Below, one piece after another: positions 1-4,643 of a stretch of 5,221 bases of DNA. The number at the start of each line of letters is the position of its first letter. Within the stretch, counting starts at the first letter, position 1. Under the pieces are notes generated by a model that was given only the letters and a program-made list of their open reading frames with translations, made no database searches and was not told the origin of the DNA. The stretch is from Actinomycetota bacterium (GTDB lineage Bacteria; Actinomycetota; Thermoleophilia; Solirubrobacterales; Solirubrobacteraceae): the NCBI GenBank assembly GCA_005883905.1, contig VAYD01000430.1, forward strand, positions 2,309-7,529, written 5' to 3'. Both the position numbers and the translations under genes were made by a program.

Positions 1-380
1 AAGATGAACAGCGCCGGACCTGAGACGCCGCCATTGGAGACCGCGAAGCCCGAACCCGGATTCGCGACCTCGCCGGTCGGCGCGCTTTTGACCTGCACAG
101 CAAGCGGCATCGCAGGCGGCGGCGGGAATGGCGCGCCCGTGGCATCGACAACCGTCGCCGTGTCGGTTCCGTTGTCGGTGATCCACCACGGGCCAGTCGG
201 CAGCGCCGCCAGGCCCCAGGCATTGACCACATTCGAGTCCGCCTGATCGGCGCGACCCGCCTGATCGGACACGAGATTGTGGACGACGTACGCGTTCCTC
301 GTCGCCTTGCCGCCGGCGGGAGCCGCGGCCGCCAGGGACAGCGCAATGACGAGTGCGGGGAGCAAGACCGGGTGTCTCAT
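1..380 (-). CDS. TIGR03118 family secreted protein, N-terminal part (runs off left edge)
   Basis: The minus-strand frame starting with ATG at 380 stays open to the window edge and encodes 126 residues. It begins MRHPVLLPALVIALSLAAAA, a clear signal peptide (one Arg, a hydrophobic core of about 17 residues, small residues before the likely cleavage site near 22-26). The mature part reads NLVSDQAGRADQADSNVVNA, then WGLAALPTGPWWITDNGT, then PTGEVANPGSGF and SGPALFI. This is the typical opening of TIGR03118 proteins, a secreted family of unknown function thought to resemble beta-propellers. The start is well supported: AGGAGG lies six bases upstream (revcomp of 386-391). Family members are usually 350-400 residues, so roughly two thirds lies outside the window. 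The remains of a second family member's tail sit at 1832-1942. The family call is by recognition, not by a profile search. Confidence 0.85.
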   Translation of the reverse strand, partial: MRHPVLLPALVIALSLAAAAPAGGKATRNAYVVHNLVSDQAGRADQADSNVVNAWGLAALPTGPWWITDNGTDTATVVDATGAPFPPPPAMPLAVQVKSAPTGEVANPGSGFAVSNGGVSGPALFI

Positions 381-385
381 GAACT

Positions 386-391
386 CCTCCT
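386..391 (-). promoter_or_regulatory. Strong ribosome binding site of the TIGR03118 gene
   Basis: On the minus strand the sequence AGAAGGAGGAGTTC immediately precedes the ATG at 380. It contains a perfect AGGAGG with a spacing of about five to six bases. It is the only clear Shine-Dalgarno sequence in the window, and it decides the start of the partial gene at the left edge. Confidence 0.8.
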
Positions 392-553
392 TCTGTGTTC
401 CCACCGCTCACGACACTTCGCAGGCGCGATCGTGGACGCCCGCGTCCACCCTCGGCCGCCCGGCCGGCCGGACACGCCCTTTGCGTCTTCCGCAGCGCCC
501 GGTAAGTCCCAGGCACGATGTCCCTGCCACTGCGGACAACGATCTATGAGCCC

Positions 554-572
554 GCCGGTCGTGCCGACCGGC
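554..572. promoter_or_regulatory. Perfect 8-bp inverted repeat, possible operator or hairpin
   Basis: GCCGGTCG, a 3-base spacer TGC, then CGACCGGC. The arms are perfectly complementary. The site is about 174 bases upstream of the TIGR03118 start and 72 bases from repeat A. No T-run follows on either strand, so an intrinsic terminator is unlikely. A dimeric repressor site is possible but unproven; palindromes of this size also occur by chance in GC-rich DNA. Confidence 0.3.
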
Positions 573-643
573 CTGCGCACATAGCGTTCCGCCGCCCGCC
601 GCTGGGTGGCGCTTCGGTCCCGGGACGACGGAGGGCAAACACC

Positions 644-789
644 GTGTCCCGAACCATGTCCCGACTCCGCAGATCTGATCCGCCCGAGCCTGACCGTACG
701 CGACGAAGCCGGCCTCAACGCCGCCCGAACCGAGCGCCAACGCGCCGATCATGATCCGCGTGTCGGGGTTCGAGTCCCTCCTCCGGCAT
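644..789 (+). repeat. Repeat A: 146-bp att-like repeat ending in a tRNA(CAT) 3' fragment
   Basis: First of three related repeats (the others are 2540-2687 and 4644-4791). It opens with two tandem 12-mers (GTGTCCCGAACC, ATGTCCCGACTC), continues through CGCAGATCTGA and CCTCAACGCC, and ends with a 58-bp block from GAGCGCCAACGCGCC to CTCCGGCAT. That block is 59 bp and identical in B and C; A differs by two A-to-G changes and loses one G in the G run of the T stem. The last 40 bases are the 3' part of a tRNA. Copy A is the most divergent and presumably the oldest. It ends 22 bases from the stop codon of the cyclase gene. Confidence 0.85.
749..788 (+). pseudogene. 3' fragment of a CAT-anticodon tRNA (copy A)
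   Basis: It runs from the anticodon loop (CAT at 750-752) through the 3' anticodon strand TCCGC, variable loop GTGTC, T arm with TTCGAGT loop, and acceptor strand CTCCGGC plus discriminator A. The matching 5' anticodon strand (expected GCGGA), D arm and 5' acceptor strand are absent: the bases before the loop (GCGCC) do not pair. One G is missing from the T stem. It is therefore not a working tRNA but the fragment duplicated by integration into one. CATAATCC in the other copies fits elongator Met, or Ile2 with a modified C34. Confidence 0.8.
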
Positions 790-811
790 CCCCGTACGGC
801 GGCCAAGCCGG

Positions 812-1627
812 CTACTTGGCAGGGTCGGCCGATCGAGGGGGCGGGAAGTCGGCGATCAGGTCAGCCGCGGTCACTTGGAAGAGATCCACCGGCTGGGGCA
901 AGCCGTGGAATCGCCAGGCGCCAAGGCTTTGGAGGCCGACCCCCTGTGGGAGCGACTCGGTGACCGCCGCGCGCACGGCAGAGGACAGCACGATCTGGCC
1001 GCCGTGGCCCGCGAAGCAGATGCGCGCGGCAGCGTGGACCGAGAGGCCGACATAGCCGGTATCGGTGAGCGCAGGACGCCCGCGATGCAGCCCGATTCGC
1101 AGCCGGACGTCGCCGCCGCCCGGCCACGCACCGGCGCGCATCGCCCGCTGGATCGCCAGCGCGGCCTCGAGCGCCGCCGGGGCGCGTTCGAACACCGCGA
1201 AGAGATCGTCCGCGCGGGCGTCCACCTCGCGACCACCGGCAGAACGCACCGCGGCGCGCACCAGACGGCGCACATCGGCGATCAGGGGACCGTATCGATC
1301 GTCGAGGCGCCCGAGAAGCTCGGTTGAGCCCTCGAGATCGGTCAGCAGGAACGTGACGTGGCCCTTCGGCAGCTTCCGCTGCGGTTGCAACTGCGCGCTG
1401 ACGAAGCCGATGGGCATGATCCCGTGCTTCATGGCGGCTCTCAGCAGCCGGGTCCGCGCCTGGTCCCGCGCGCCCTCGTCCTCGAACGCCACCTGGTTGA
1501 ACCGCGCGAGAGCATTCCGCACGTGCGCCGCGTCGTTGATCGGCAGACGACGTCGGCCGCGCGAATCGATGTATGCAAAGGCGCTGTCGGGGAGCTTTGC
1601 ACGCTCCTTCGCGCCGAGCGGTGGCAT
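812..1627 (-). CDS. Class III adenylate/guanylate cyclase-domain protein
   Basis: A 271-residue protein if started at the ATG at 1627 (MPPLGAKERAKLPDSAFAYI). Residues 10-76 form a small module (LPDSAFAYIDSRGRRRLPI, then HVRNALARFNQVAF) that I associate with actinobacterial cyclase-domain proteins and that resembles DUF6582. Residues 90-252 are a class III nucleotide cyclase homology domain: VTFLLTDLEGST with the first metal Asp at 97, EVDARADDLFAVF with the second at about 140, then GYVGLSVHAAARIC and GHGGQIVLSS, closing with LGAWRFHGLPQPVDLFQV. Such domains make cAMP or cGMP from ATP or GTP. Here the usual Gly before the second Asp is Ala139, the usual Asp of GLDV is Ser196, and the Asn of N-x-x-x-R is His198 (Arg202 is kept). 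Activity is therefore uncertain. The open frame extends to 1807, but that extension is a cupin scrap. No clear Shine-Dalgarno sequence is present. Confidence 0.85.
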   Translation of the reverse strand: MPPLGAKERAKLPDSAFAYIDSRGRRRLPINDAAHVRNALARFNQVAFEDEGARDQARTRLLRAAMKHGIMPIGFVSAQLQPQRKLPKGHVTFLLTDLEGSTELLGRLDDRYGPLIADVRRLVRAAVRSAGGREVDARADDLFAVFERAPAALEAALAIQRAMRAGAWPGGGDVRLRIGLHRGRPALTDTGYVGLSVHAAARICFAGHGGQIVLSSAVRAAVTESLPQGVGLQSLGAWRFHGLPQPVDLFQVTAADLIADFPPPRSADPAK

Positions 1628-1723
1628 ACCCGCATGATCGCAAGAACCGACCATCCCCAGAACGGCGACCGACGCGCTCCTGCGGCCTTCGTCAGCTGCC
1701 CGGGAGCCGTCGGCCGAGCTGGT

Positions 1724-1786
1724 CACAGACCCGCTGATCACCGTGATGCGCTCCTCCTGGTGCGGATGGACGCGCATCGGCGGAGT
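1724..1786 (-). pseudogene. Cupin-domain fragment upstream of the cyclase
   Basis: In the same open frame as the cyclase but 33 codons before its likely start, the minus strand encodes TPPMRVHPHQEERITVISGS. This matches cupin motif 1, PPxHxHxxQEExxxVLxG, with the metal-ligand pattern H-x-H-x-x-x-E. The beta-strands that should follow and cupin motif 2 are not found: the frame turns into SSADGSRAADEGRRS. At most 25-30 residues of a domain of about 100 survive. It lies 46 bases beyond the TIGR03118 tail stop codon. The identification rests on one short motif. Confidence 0.5.
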
Positions 1787-1831
1787 CGCGGCGCGGCCGC
1801 TCATCACATCTCGGCGCCGGCCGACGCGTGC

Positions 1832-1942
1832 TCAGCCGGCCGTGATCGAGCCGAACAACCCGTCCTCCTCGTCATCGGGCCCGGCAGTGAAGAACAGCGT
1901 GGTCACCGGGCCGTTGTTGGCGGCGCCGTGCCCGAACTGGAG
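1832..1942 (-). pseudogene. C-terminal tail of a TIGR03118 family protein
   Basis: Thirty-six codons plus TGA encode LQFGHGAANNGPVTTLFFTA followed by GPDDEEDGLFGSITAG. TIGR03118 proteins typically end with G-L-x-F-G-x-G-A-x-N-x-G-P-x-x-T-L-F-F-T-A-G-x-x-D-E-x-x-G-L-F-G-x-I. The tail is in frame with the M15 peptidase part upstream, and the join is at about 1943-1948 (codons CCA-TCG-CTC). The N-terminus of a protein of the same family sits on the other side of the cyclase gene and repeat A, at 1-380. Whether both come from one gene cannot be decided here. Confidence 0.75.
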
Positions 1943-2407
1943 CGATGGGTTCTCGCGCGGGTTGACATCGACCGCAAGGCCGTAGGCGTGCATCGACCAT
2001 GTCCCGGTGCCCTTGCCGCCGGTGCACGGCGACGGGACGGCTTGACGGCACTCGAACGACGCCGTGACGTCACCGTCGCGCGGGCGCCCCGATTGAGGGC
2101 CATAGAAGTCCGCGAACGTCATGTGCCGGATCGGGAAGTGCAGCCGGAACAGACGACGGAACGCGACGCTCAGGGGCGCGGCCGCCCGCTGGTTTACGAC
2201 GAGCCGGCCCGTGCGCAGGTGCCCGTGGCGGTCGCGGTAATTCACCGTCAGCAGCCGCAGTTCCGAAAGCGCGACCGGACAGCCCTTGTGCCAGAACCCA
2301 CGCGCCTTCAGCTGCGTCTTGACGTGCGGCGACAGCGGCCTGGTCGACGCGTGAAACGGCGTGAGCGTCGCGAGGACGGCGACGGGAACTGCGAATACGC
2401 GGCCCAC
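1832..2407 (-). CDS. Chimeric frame: truncated M15 (VanY-like) peptidase joined to a TIGR03118 tail
   Basis: From the GTG at 2407 the frame encodes 191 residues. Residues 1-21 (V/MGRVFAVPVAVLATLTPFHA) look like a signal peptide. Residues 35-154 match secreted M15 D-Ala-D-Ala carboxypeptidase-like proteins: GFWHKGCPVALSELRLL, a YGPQSGRPRDGD segment, TASFECR and WSMHAYGLAVDVNPRENP. His140 and Asp147 are the first two zinc ligands (H-x6-D). At about residue 155 the homology stops. The last 36 residues, LQFGHGAANNGPVTTLFFTA and GPDDEEDGLFGSITAG, are the C-terminus of a TIGR03118 protein. The M15 section with the catalytic acid and third zinc ligand is missing, so peptidase activity is very unlikely. 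The frame stays open up to 2707 through antisense repeat B; that extension is spurious. An ATG at 2527 is an alternative start but gives no leader-like N-terminus. Confidence 0.75.
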   Translation of the reverse strand: MGRVFAVPVAVLATLTPFHASTRPLSPHVKTQLKARGFWHKGCPVALSELRLLTVNYRDRHGHLRTGRLVVNQRAAAPLSVAFRRLFRLHFPIRHMTFADFYGPQSGRPRDGDVTASFECRQAVPSPCTGGKGTGTWSMHAYGLAVDVNPRENPSLQFGHGAANNGPVTTLFFTAGPDDEEDGLFGSITAG

Positions 2408-2539
2408 CCCGCGATCGTAGCCCCCACCGTGCGGCAGGCTCCATCGCGCGTCCCAGTTCCACGAGGAACTACAGGGCCGCGCGAGCCCGTACGGGCGATT
2501 CGAGCGGCGTGGGTCTTGGATCGGCATGGCGGCCAAACC

Positions 2540-2687
2540 GTGTCCCGAGCCGTGTCCCCAACCCCGCAGATCTAACCCGGCGGTATCTGACCGAACAAGA
2601 CGAACGCGCGCCTCAACACAGGCAAGTCGAGCGCCAACGCGCCAATCATAATCCGCGTGTCGGGGGTTCGAGTCCCTCCTCCGGCAT
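2540..2687 (+). repeat. Repeat B: 148-bp att-like repeat ending in a tRNA(CAT) 3' fragment
   Basis: Second copy of the repeat. The tandem 12-mers are GTGTCCCGAGCC and GTGTCCCCAACC, followed by CGCAGATCTAA, a diverged middle (2576-2608), CCTCAAC, and the 59-bp terminal block at 2629-2687, identical to that of copy C. The start-to-start distance is 1896 bases from A and 2104 bases to C. The tRNA end lies 58 bases from the stop codon of the M15 tail at 2745, and its left end lies 132 bases upstream of the M15 N-terminal part. Antisense reading produces the familiar false peptide RRRDSNPRHADYD. Confidence 0.9.
2646..2686 (+). pseudogene. 3' fragment of a CAT-anticodon tRNA (copy B)
   Basis: ATCATAATCCGCG, then GTGTC, T stem GGGGG/CCCTC around TTCGAGT, then CTCCGGC plus A. 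The T stem is intact with one G-T wobble. The 5' anticodon strand and everything before it are missing. The host tRNA that these fragments come from should contain the 17-nt anticodon arm GCGGA-[C/T]TCATAA-TCCGC and a 5' acceptor strand GCCGGAG; it is not in this window. Confidence 0.82.
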
Positions 2688-2703
2688 GTAAACGGCCTGC
2701 AAA

Positions 2704-3108
2704 TCAAGACCTTCTGCAGCTCCCGCGAACCCCGCGCGCTGAGATCAGTGGCCGTTCGACGAGAAGTGCATGTAGTCCCTGGTATCGCCGGCCCAGGACC
2801 CGCCCCAGCCCCGCGGGCCGGCCCCAGTACCGCCGTGCAAGGAACGTCCAGCCGATCTCGACCTCGCTCGGCTCAGGGCTGTAGTCGTGGTAGCGCGTCG
2901 AGCCTGCGAGCCCAGTCGTCGCACGCTCCACGATCGCGAGACCGCCTCCTGATGCTAGCTGGCCGGCGAAATACGCCGTGAAGGCAGCTTTGTCGGACCG
3001 ATCTTCCGGATGCTGCTCGCAAAGCATGGGTCGTTCGCGACCGCAAACAACGCGTCGAAGTCGTTCGGCCCGAAGCGGGCGCACCCGCAGAAGTTCGCCC
3101 TCAAGCAC
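2704..3108 (-). pseudogene. Broken GNAT N-acetyltransferase, N-terminal part with out-of-frame foreign end
   Basis: The open frame from GTG 3108 encodes 134 residues. LEGELLRVRPLR, then MLCEQHPEDRSDKAAF, ASGGGLAIVERATTG, GSTRYHDYSP and SEVEIGWTFLARRYWG match the first two thirds of a GNAT acetyltransferase of the RimJ/ribosomal-protein type. Homology ends at Gly96 (2821). The acetyl-CoA-binding motif and C-terminal half are absent, and the last 38 residues read through the M15 tail and its flank in the wrong frame. Residues 14-27 are also wrong: reading the next frame there gives PNDFDALFAVANDP, which is what the family has. So one extra base near 3069-3071 (a C run on the plus strand) and one lost base near 3028-3030 (a G run) cancel each other. 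Either decay or homopolymer sequencing error is possible. It is divergent from the epimerase gene. Confidence 0.75.
2745..2810 (-). pseudogene. C-terminal tail of an M15 (VanY-like) peptidase
   Basis: Read on the minus strand from 2810 to the TGA at 2745-2747, 21 codons encode GWGGSWAG followed by DTRDYMHFSSNGH. This is the diagnostic end of secreted M15 peptidases: the WGG turn, the catalytic acidic residue in R-D-Y, and the third zinc ligand in M-H-F. These are the elements missing from the peptidase frame at 1832-2407, which lies on the far side of repeat B. Between the two pieces about 40 residues of a normal M15 protein (the segment after ENP up to the last helix) are not found. The tail is in a different frame from the GNAT fragment directly before it. 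Confidence 0.8.
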
Positions 3109-3247
3109 CGGCTGCAGATCGAAGGCCCCTCAATAACGCTAACCCTCCGCGCAGTCGGATCGCCGTACCCTGGGTTTGCGCAATGTCAGTGCGCCGTCGT
3201 CGCGAGCCGGCTGACATCTCTTCCAGGTCACCTAGCACCGGGCCGGT

Positions 3248-3253
3248 CATACT
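3248..3253 (+). promoter_or_regulatory. Candidate -10 box for a leaderless epimerase transcript
   Basis: CATACT resembles the -10 consensus TANNNT, with the key second A and last T. It ends six bases before the GTG start at 3260, so transcription would begin at or beside the start codon. There is no Shine-Dalgarno sequence between it and the GTG. Leaderless mRNAs are frequent in actinobacteria. No good -35 is visible 16-18 bases upstream, so this is tentative. Confidence 0.3.
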
Positions 3254-3259
3254 CGCAGT

Positions 3260-4258
3260 GTGGGCGAAGCGCCACTGGTCCTGGTCACCGGCGCGACCGG
3301 CAAGGTCGGCCAGGCGTTCATCCGCAGGGTGCTCTCCTCCCCCGACGAGCGGCTGGCCGGGATCACGATCAGAGCGCTGTGCCACAACCGGCTGCTGGAA
3401 GCTGGAGCGCGGCTCGAGGTCGTCGCGGGCTCGATCGAGCGCCGCGACGTCGTGGATGCCGCCACCGAGGGCGCCACCCACGTGATTCACCTGGCGACGA
3501 CCAAGGAGACGCCCGAAACGGTCTTTGACGTCACGGTCAAAGGGCTCTTCTGGCTGCTCGAGGCCTGCCGGCTCAGTCCCACCTTCCGGCGGCTCGTCCT
3601 GGTCGGCGGAGACGCCGCGGTCGGGCACTTCTTCTATCCGCATGCCCTCCCCGTGACCGAGACGCAGCCGCCCACGGCCTACCCCGGCTGCTACGCGCTG
3701 TCGAAGGTGCTCGAGGAAGTGATGCTCGAGCAGTACGGCCTGCAGTACGACTTCGACTACTGCTGCCTGCGAGCGCCGTGGATCATGGAGAAGGACGACT
3801 TCCGGTACCAGCTCTCGTTCGGGGAGGACGTGTTCGGCGGGCCGCGCTGGCGCGACCTCGTCGGCGCCGAACAGGCGGATGCCTATGTCGAGCGAAGAGC
3901 GGTGCCCGTGATGCTCGACGAGCACGGGCGGCCGGTGAAGCGGAACTTCGTTCACGTCGAGGATGTCGTGGACGCGATCCTCGCCGCTCTCGACCAGCCG
4001 TCCGCACGACGTCAGACGTTCAACATCTGCATGGACGAGCCGGTCGACTACGGACAGCTCGGCGCCTACCTCGCCGAGTCCCGTGGCCTGCCAACGGTCG
4101 AGATCCGCACGCCGTACCACTCGACCTGGCTCGACAACGCGAAAGCGAAGTTCCTGCTCGCCTGGCGCCCACGCTACGACCTCGAGCGGCTGGTGGAAGA
4201 AGCATGGAGCTACGAGCGCGACCCCGAAGAACCACGCGTCGTCTGGTATCCGGGATAG
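3260..4258 (+). CDS. NAD(P)-dependent epimerase/dehydratase (extended SDR family)
   Basis: A complete 332-residue protein, usual length for extended short-chain dehydrogenases. Residues 6-17 (LVLVTGATGKVG) are the Rossmann nucleotide-binding motif TGxxGxxG. HLATTKE around 77-83 lines the cofactor site. LVLVGGDAAVG (112-122) is the strand that normally carries the catalytic Ser/Thr, here replaced by Gly-Asp. Tyr145 and Lys149 in YALSK form the catalytic YxxxK pair. RNFVHVEDVVDAI (about residue 229 onward) is the conserved element before the substrate domain. Such enzymes epimerise, dehydrate or reduce nucleotide sugars or related hydroxy/keto compounds in the cytosol; the substrate cannot be read from the sequence. 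The start is the GTG at 3260, directly before the first beta-strand; no Shine-Dalgarno is visible. It is the only plus-strand gene and the only complete gene between repeats B and C. Confidence 0.9.
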   Translation: MGEAPLVLVTGATGKVGQAFIRRVLSSPDERLAGITIRALCHNRLLEAGARLEVVAGSIERRDVVDAATEGATHVIHLATTKETPETVFDVTVKGLFWLLEACRLSPTFRRLVLVGGDAAVGHFFYPHALPVTETQPPTAYPGCYALSKVLEEVMLEQYGLQYDFDYCCLRAPWIMEKDDFRYQLSFGEDVFGGPRWRDLVGAEQADAYVERRAVPVMLDEHGRPVKRNFVHVEDVVDAILAALDQPSARRQTFNICMDEPVDYGQLGAYLAESRGLPTVEIRTPYHSTWLDNAKAKFLLAWRPRYDLERLVEEAWSYERDPEEPRVVWYPG

Positions 4259-4264
4259 CCCTAG

Positions 4265-4280
4265 GGGCCGCTGGCGGCCC
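4265..4280 (+). terminator. Hairpin directly after the epimerase stop codon
   Basis: GGGCCG-CTGG-CGGCCC forms a six-base-pair GC stem with a four-base loop, starting seven bases after the TAG at 4256-4258. There is no T-run after it (GTGCTCACG), so it would be a weak or factor-assisted terminator, which is common in high-GC bacteria. Confidence 0.45.
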
Positions 4281-4324
4281 GTGCTCACGCAACTTCTAGC
4301 GTCGGAAACGCCCCCCTGACGACC

Positions 4325-4346
4325 GAGAGCCCTCTTCGGGTCTCTT
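4325..4346 (+). terminator. Second hairpin downstream of the epimerase
   Basis: GAGA-(G)-CCC, loop TCTTC, GGG-TCTC, followed by TT. Seven base pairs with one bulged G. With the hairpin at 4265-4280 it makes a plausible double terminator closing the epimerase transcript before repeat C. The T-tract is minimal. Confidence 0.4.
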
Positions 4347-4404
4347 CGAGCCTTGAGTCGTTCTCGACGCTACTTCTTTAGATCGCTTCTTGGAACGATC
4401 GCAA

Positions 4405-4440
4405 TGGAGTTAGCCGGACTCGAACCAGTGACCTCCGGTT
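4405..4440 (-). pseudogene. 3' fragment of a different tRNA (antisense to the repeats)
   Basis: On the minus strand: CCGGAGGTC, ACTGG, loop TTCGAGT, CCGGC, TAACTCC, A. This has the order of a tRNA variable loop (AGGTC), T arm and 3' acceptor strand with discriminator A. The T stem pairs at four of five positions including a G-T wobble. A matching 5' acceptor strand (GGAGTTA) and a regular anticodon loop with T33 are not found upstream, so this is a remnant and not a working tRNA. Its T arm and acceptor differ from those of the CAT fragments, so it derives from another tRNA gene; the isoacceptor is not identifiable. It may be the scar of a second integration site. Confidence 0.5.
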
Positions 4441-4643
4441 GCTGCGAAAGCTCGCGTTGGAGCTGCGCACTGTTTCGCGTGGAGGATGGAGCTCGCGACG
4501 CGCTCCCTCAAGGTCCCACCGAGTGCCCCGCCACGCCGAGCGCTGGCGATGGTCGCGCCGCTCGGGACCGACCGCAGTCTCTGGGTCGTCGACGCCGAGC
4601 CGACGCCAGCGCCACGTGTGTGCCCTGCGCGGTTCTGGCGCTC

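Larger units (their letters stand above)
381..643. other. Non-coding leader between the TIGR03118 gene and repeat A
   Basis: No reading frame here looks like a protein family; open frames on both strands are low-complexity Arg/Pro/Ala translations of high-GC DNA. The stretch should contain the promoter of the TIGR03118 gene, but no convincing -35/-10 pair was found. It holds one clear palindrome (554-572) and a GGCC/CCGG-rich patch around 459-476. Confidence 0.5.
4259..4643. other. Non-coding stretch between the epimerase and repeat C
   Basis: It holds the two terminator-like hairpins, a GATCG/CGATC inverted repeat around 4381-4400 and the tRNA-like fragment at 4405-4440. From about 4450 to 4643 I see nothing recognisable; open frames on both strands are low-complexity Arg/Ala/Pro translations. 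Confidence 0.5.

Noticed and set aside
4..246. An 80-residue plus-strand frame at the left edge
   Set aside because: It is the shadow of the TIGR03118 N-terminus on the minus strand, which has a signal peptide, a strong ribosome binding site and family motifs.
1358..2575. A 405-residue plus-strand frame across the cyclase start, the M15 chimera and part of repeat B
   Set aside because: It covers recognisable genes on the other strand, is rich in Arg/Pro/Ala and has no recognisable motif. Only its last residues, inside the repeat, are of interest.
2600..2707. Minus-strand peptide MICRPFTCRRRDSNPRHADY as a start of the M15 gene, and its relatives at 750-806 and 4750-4840
   Set aside because: This is the antisense translation of the tRNA fragment, a well-known annotation artefact. 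It appears at all three repeats regardless of the neighbouring gene.
3101..4288. A 395-residue minus-strand reading frame opposite the epimerase
   Set aside because: It is antisense to a gene with clear SDR motifs; its composition is typical of a shadow frame in high-GC DNA and no family is recognisable.
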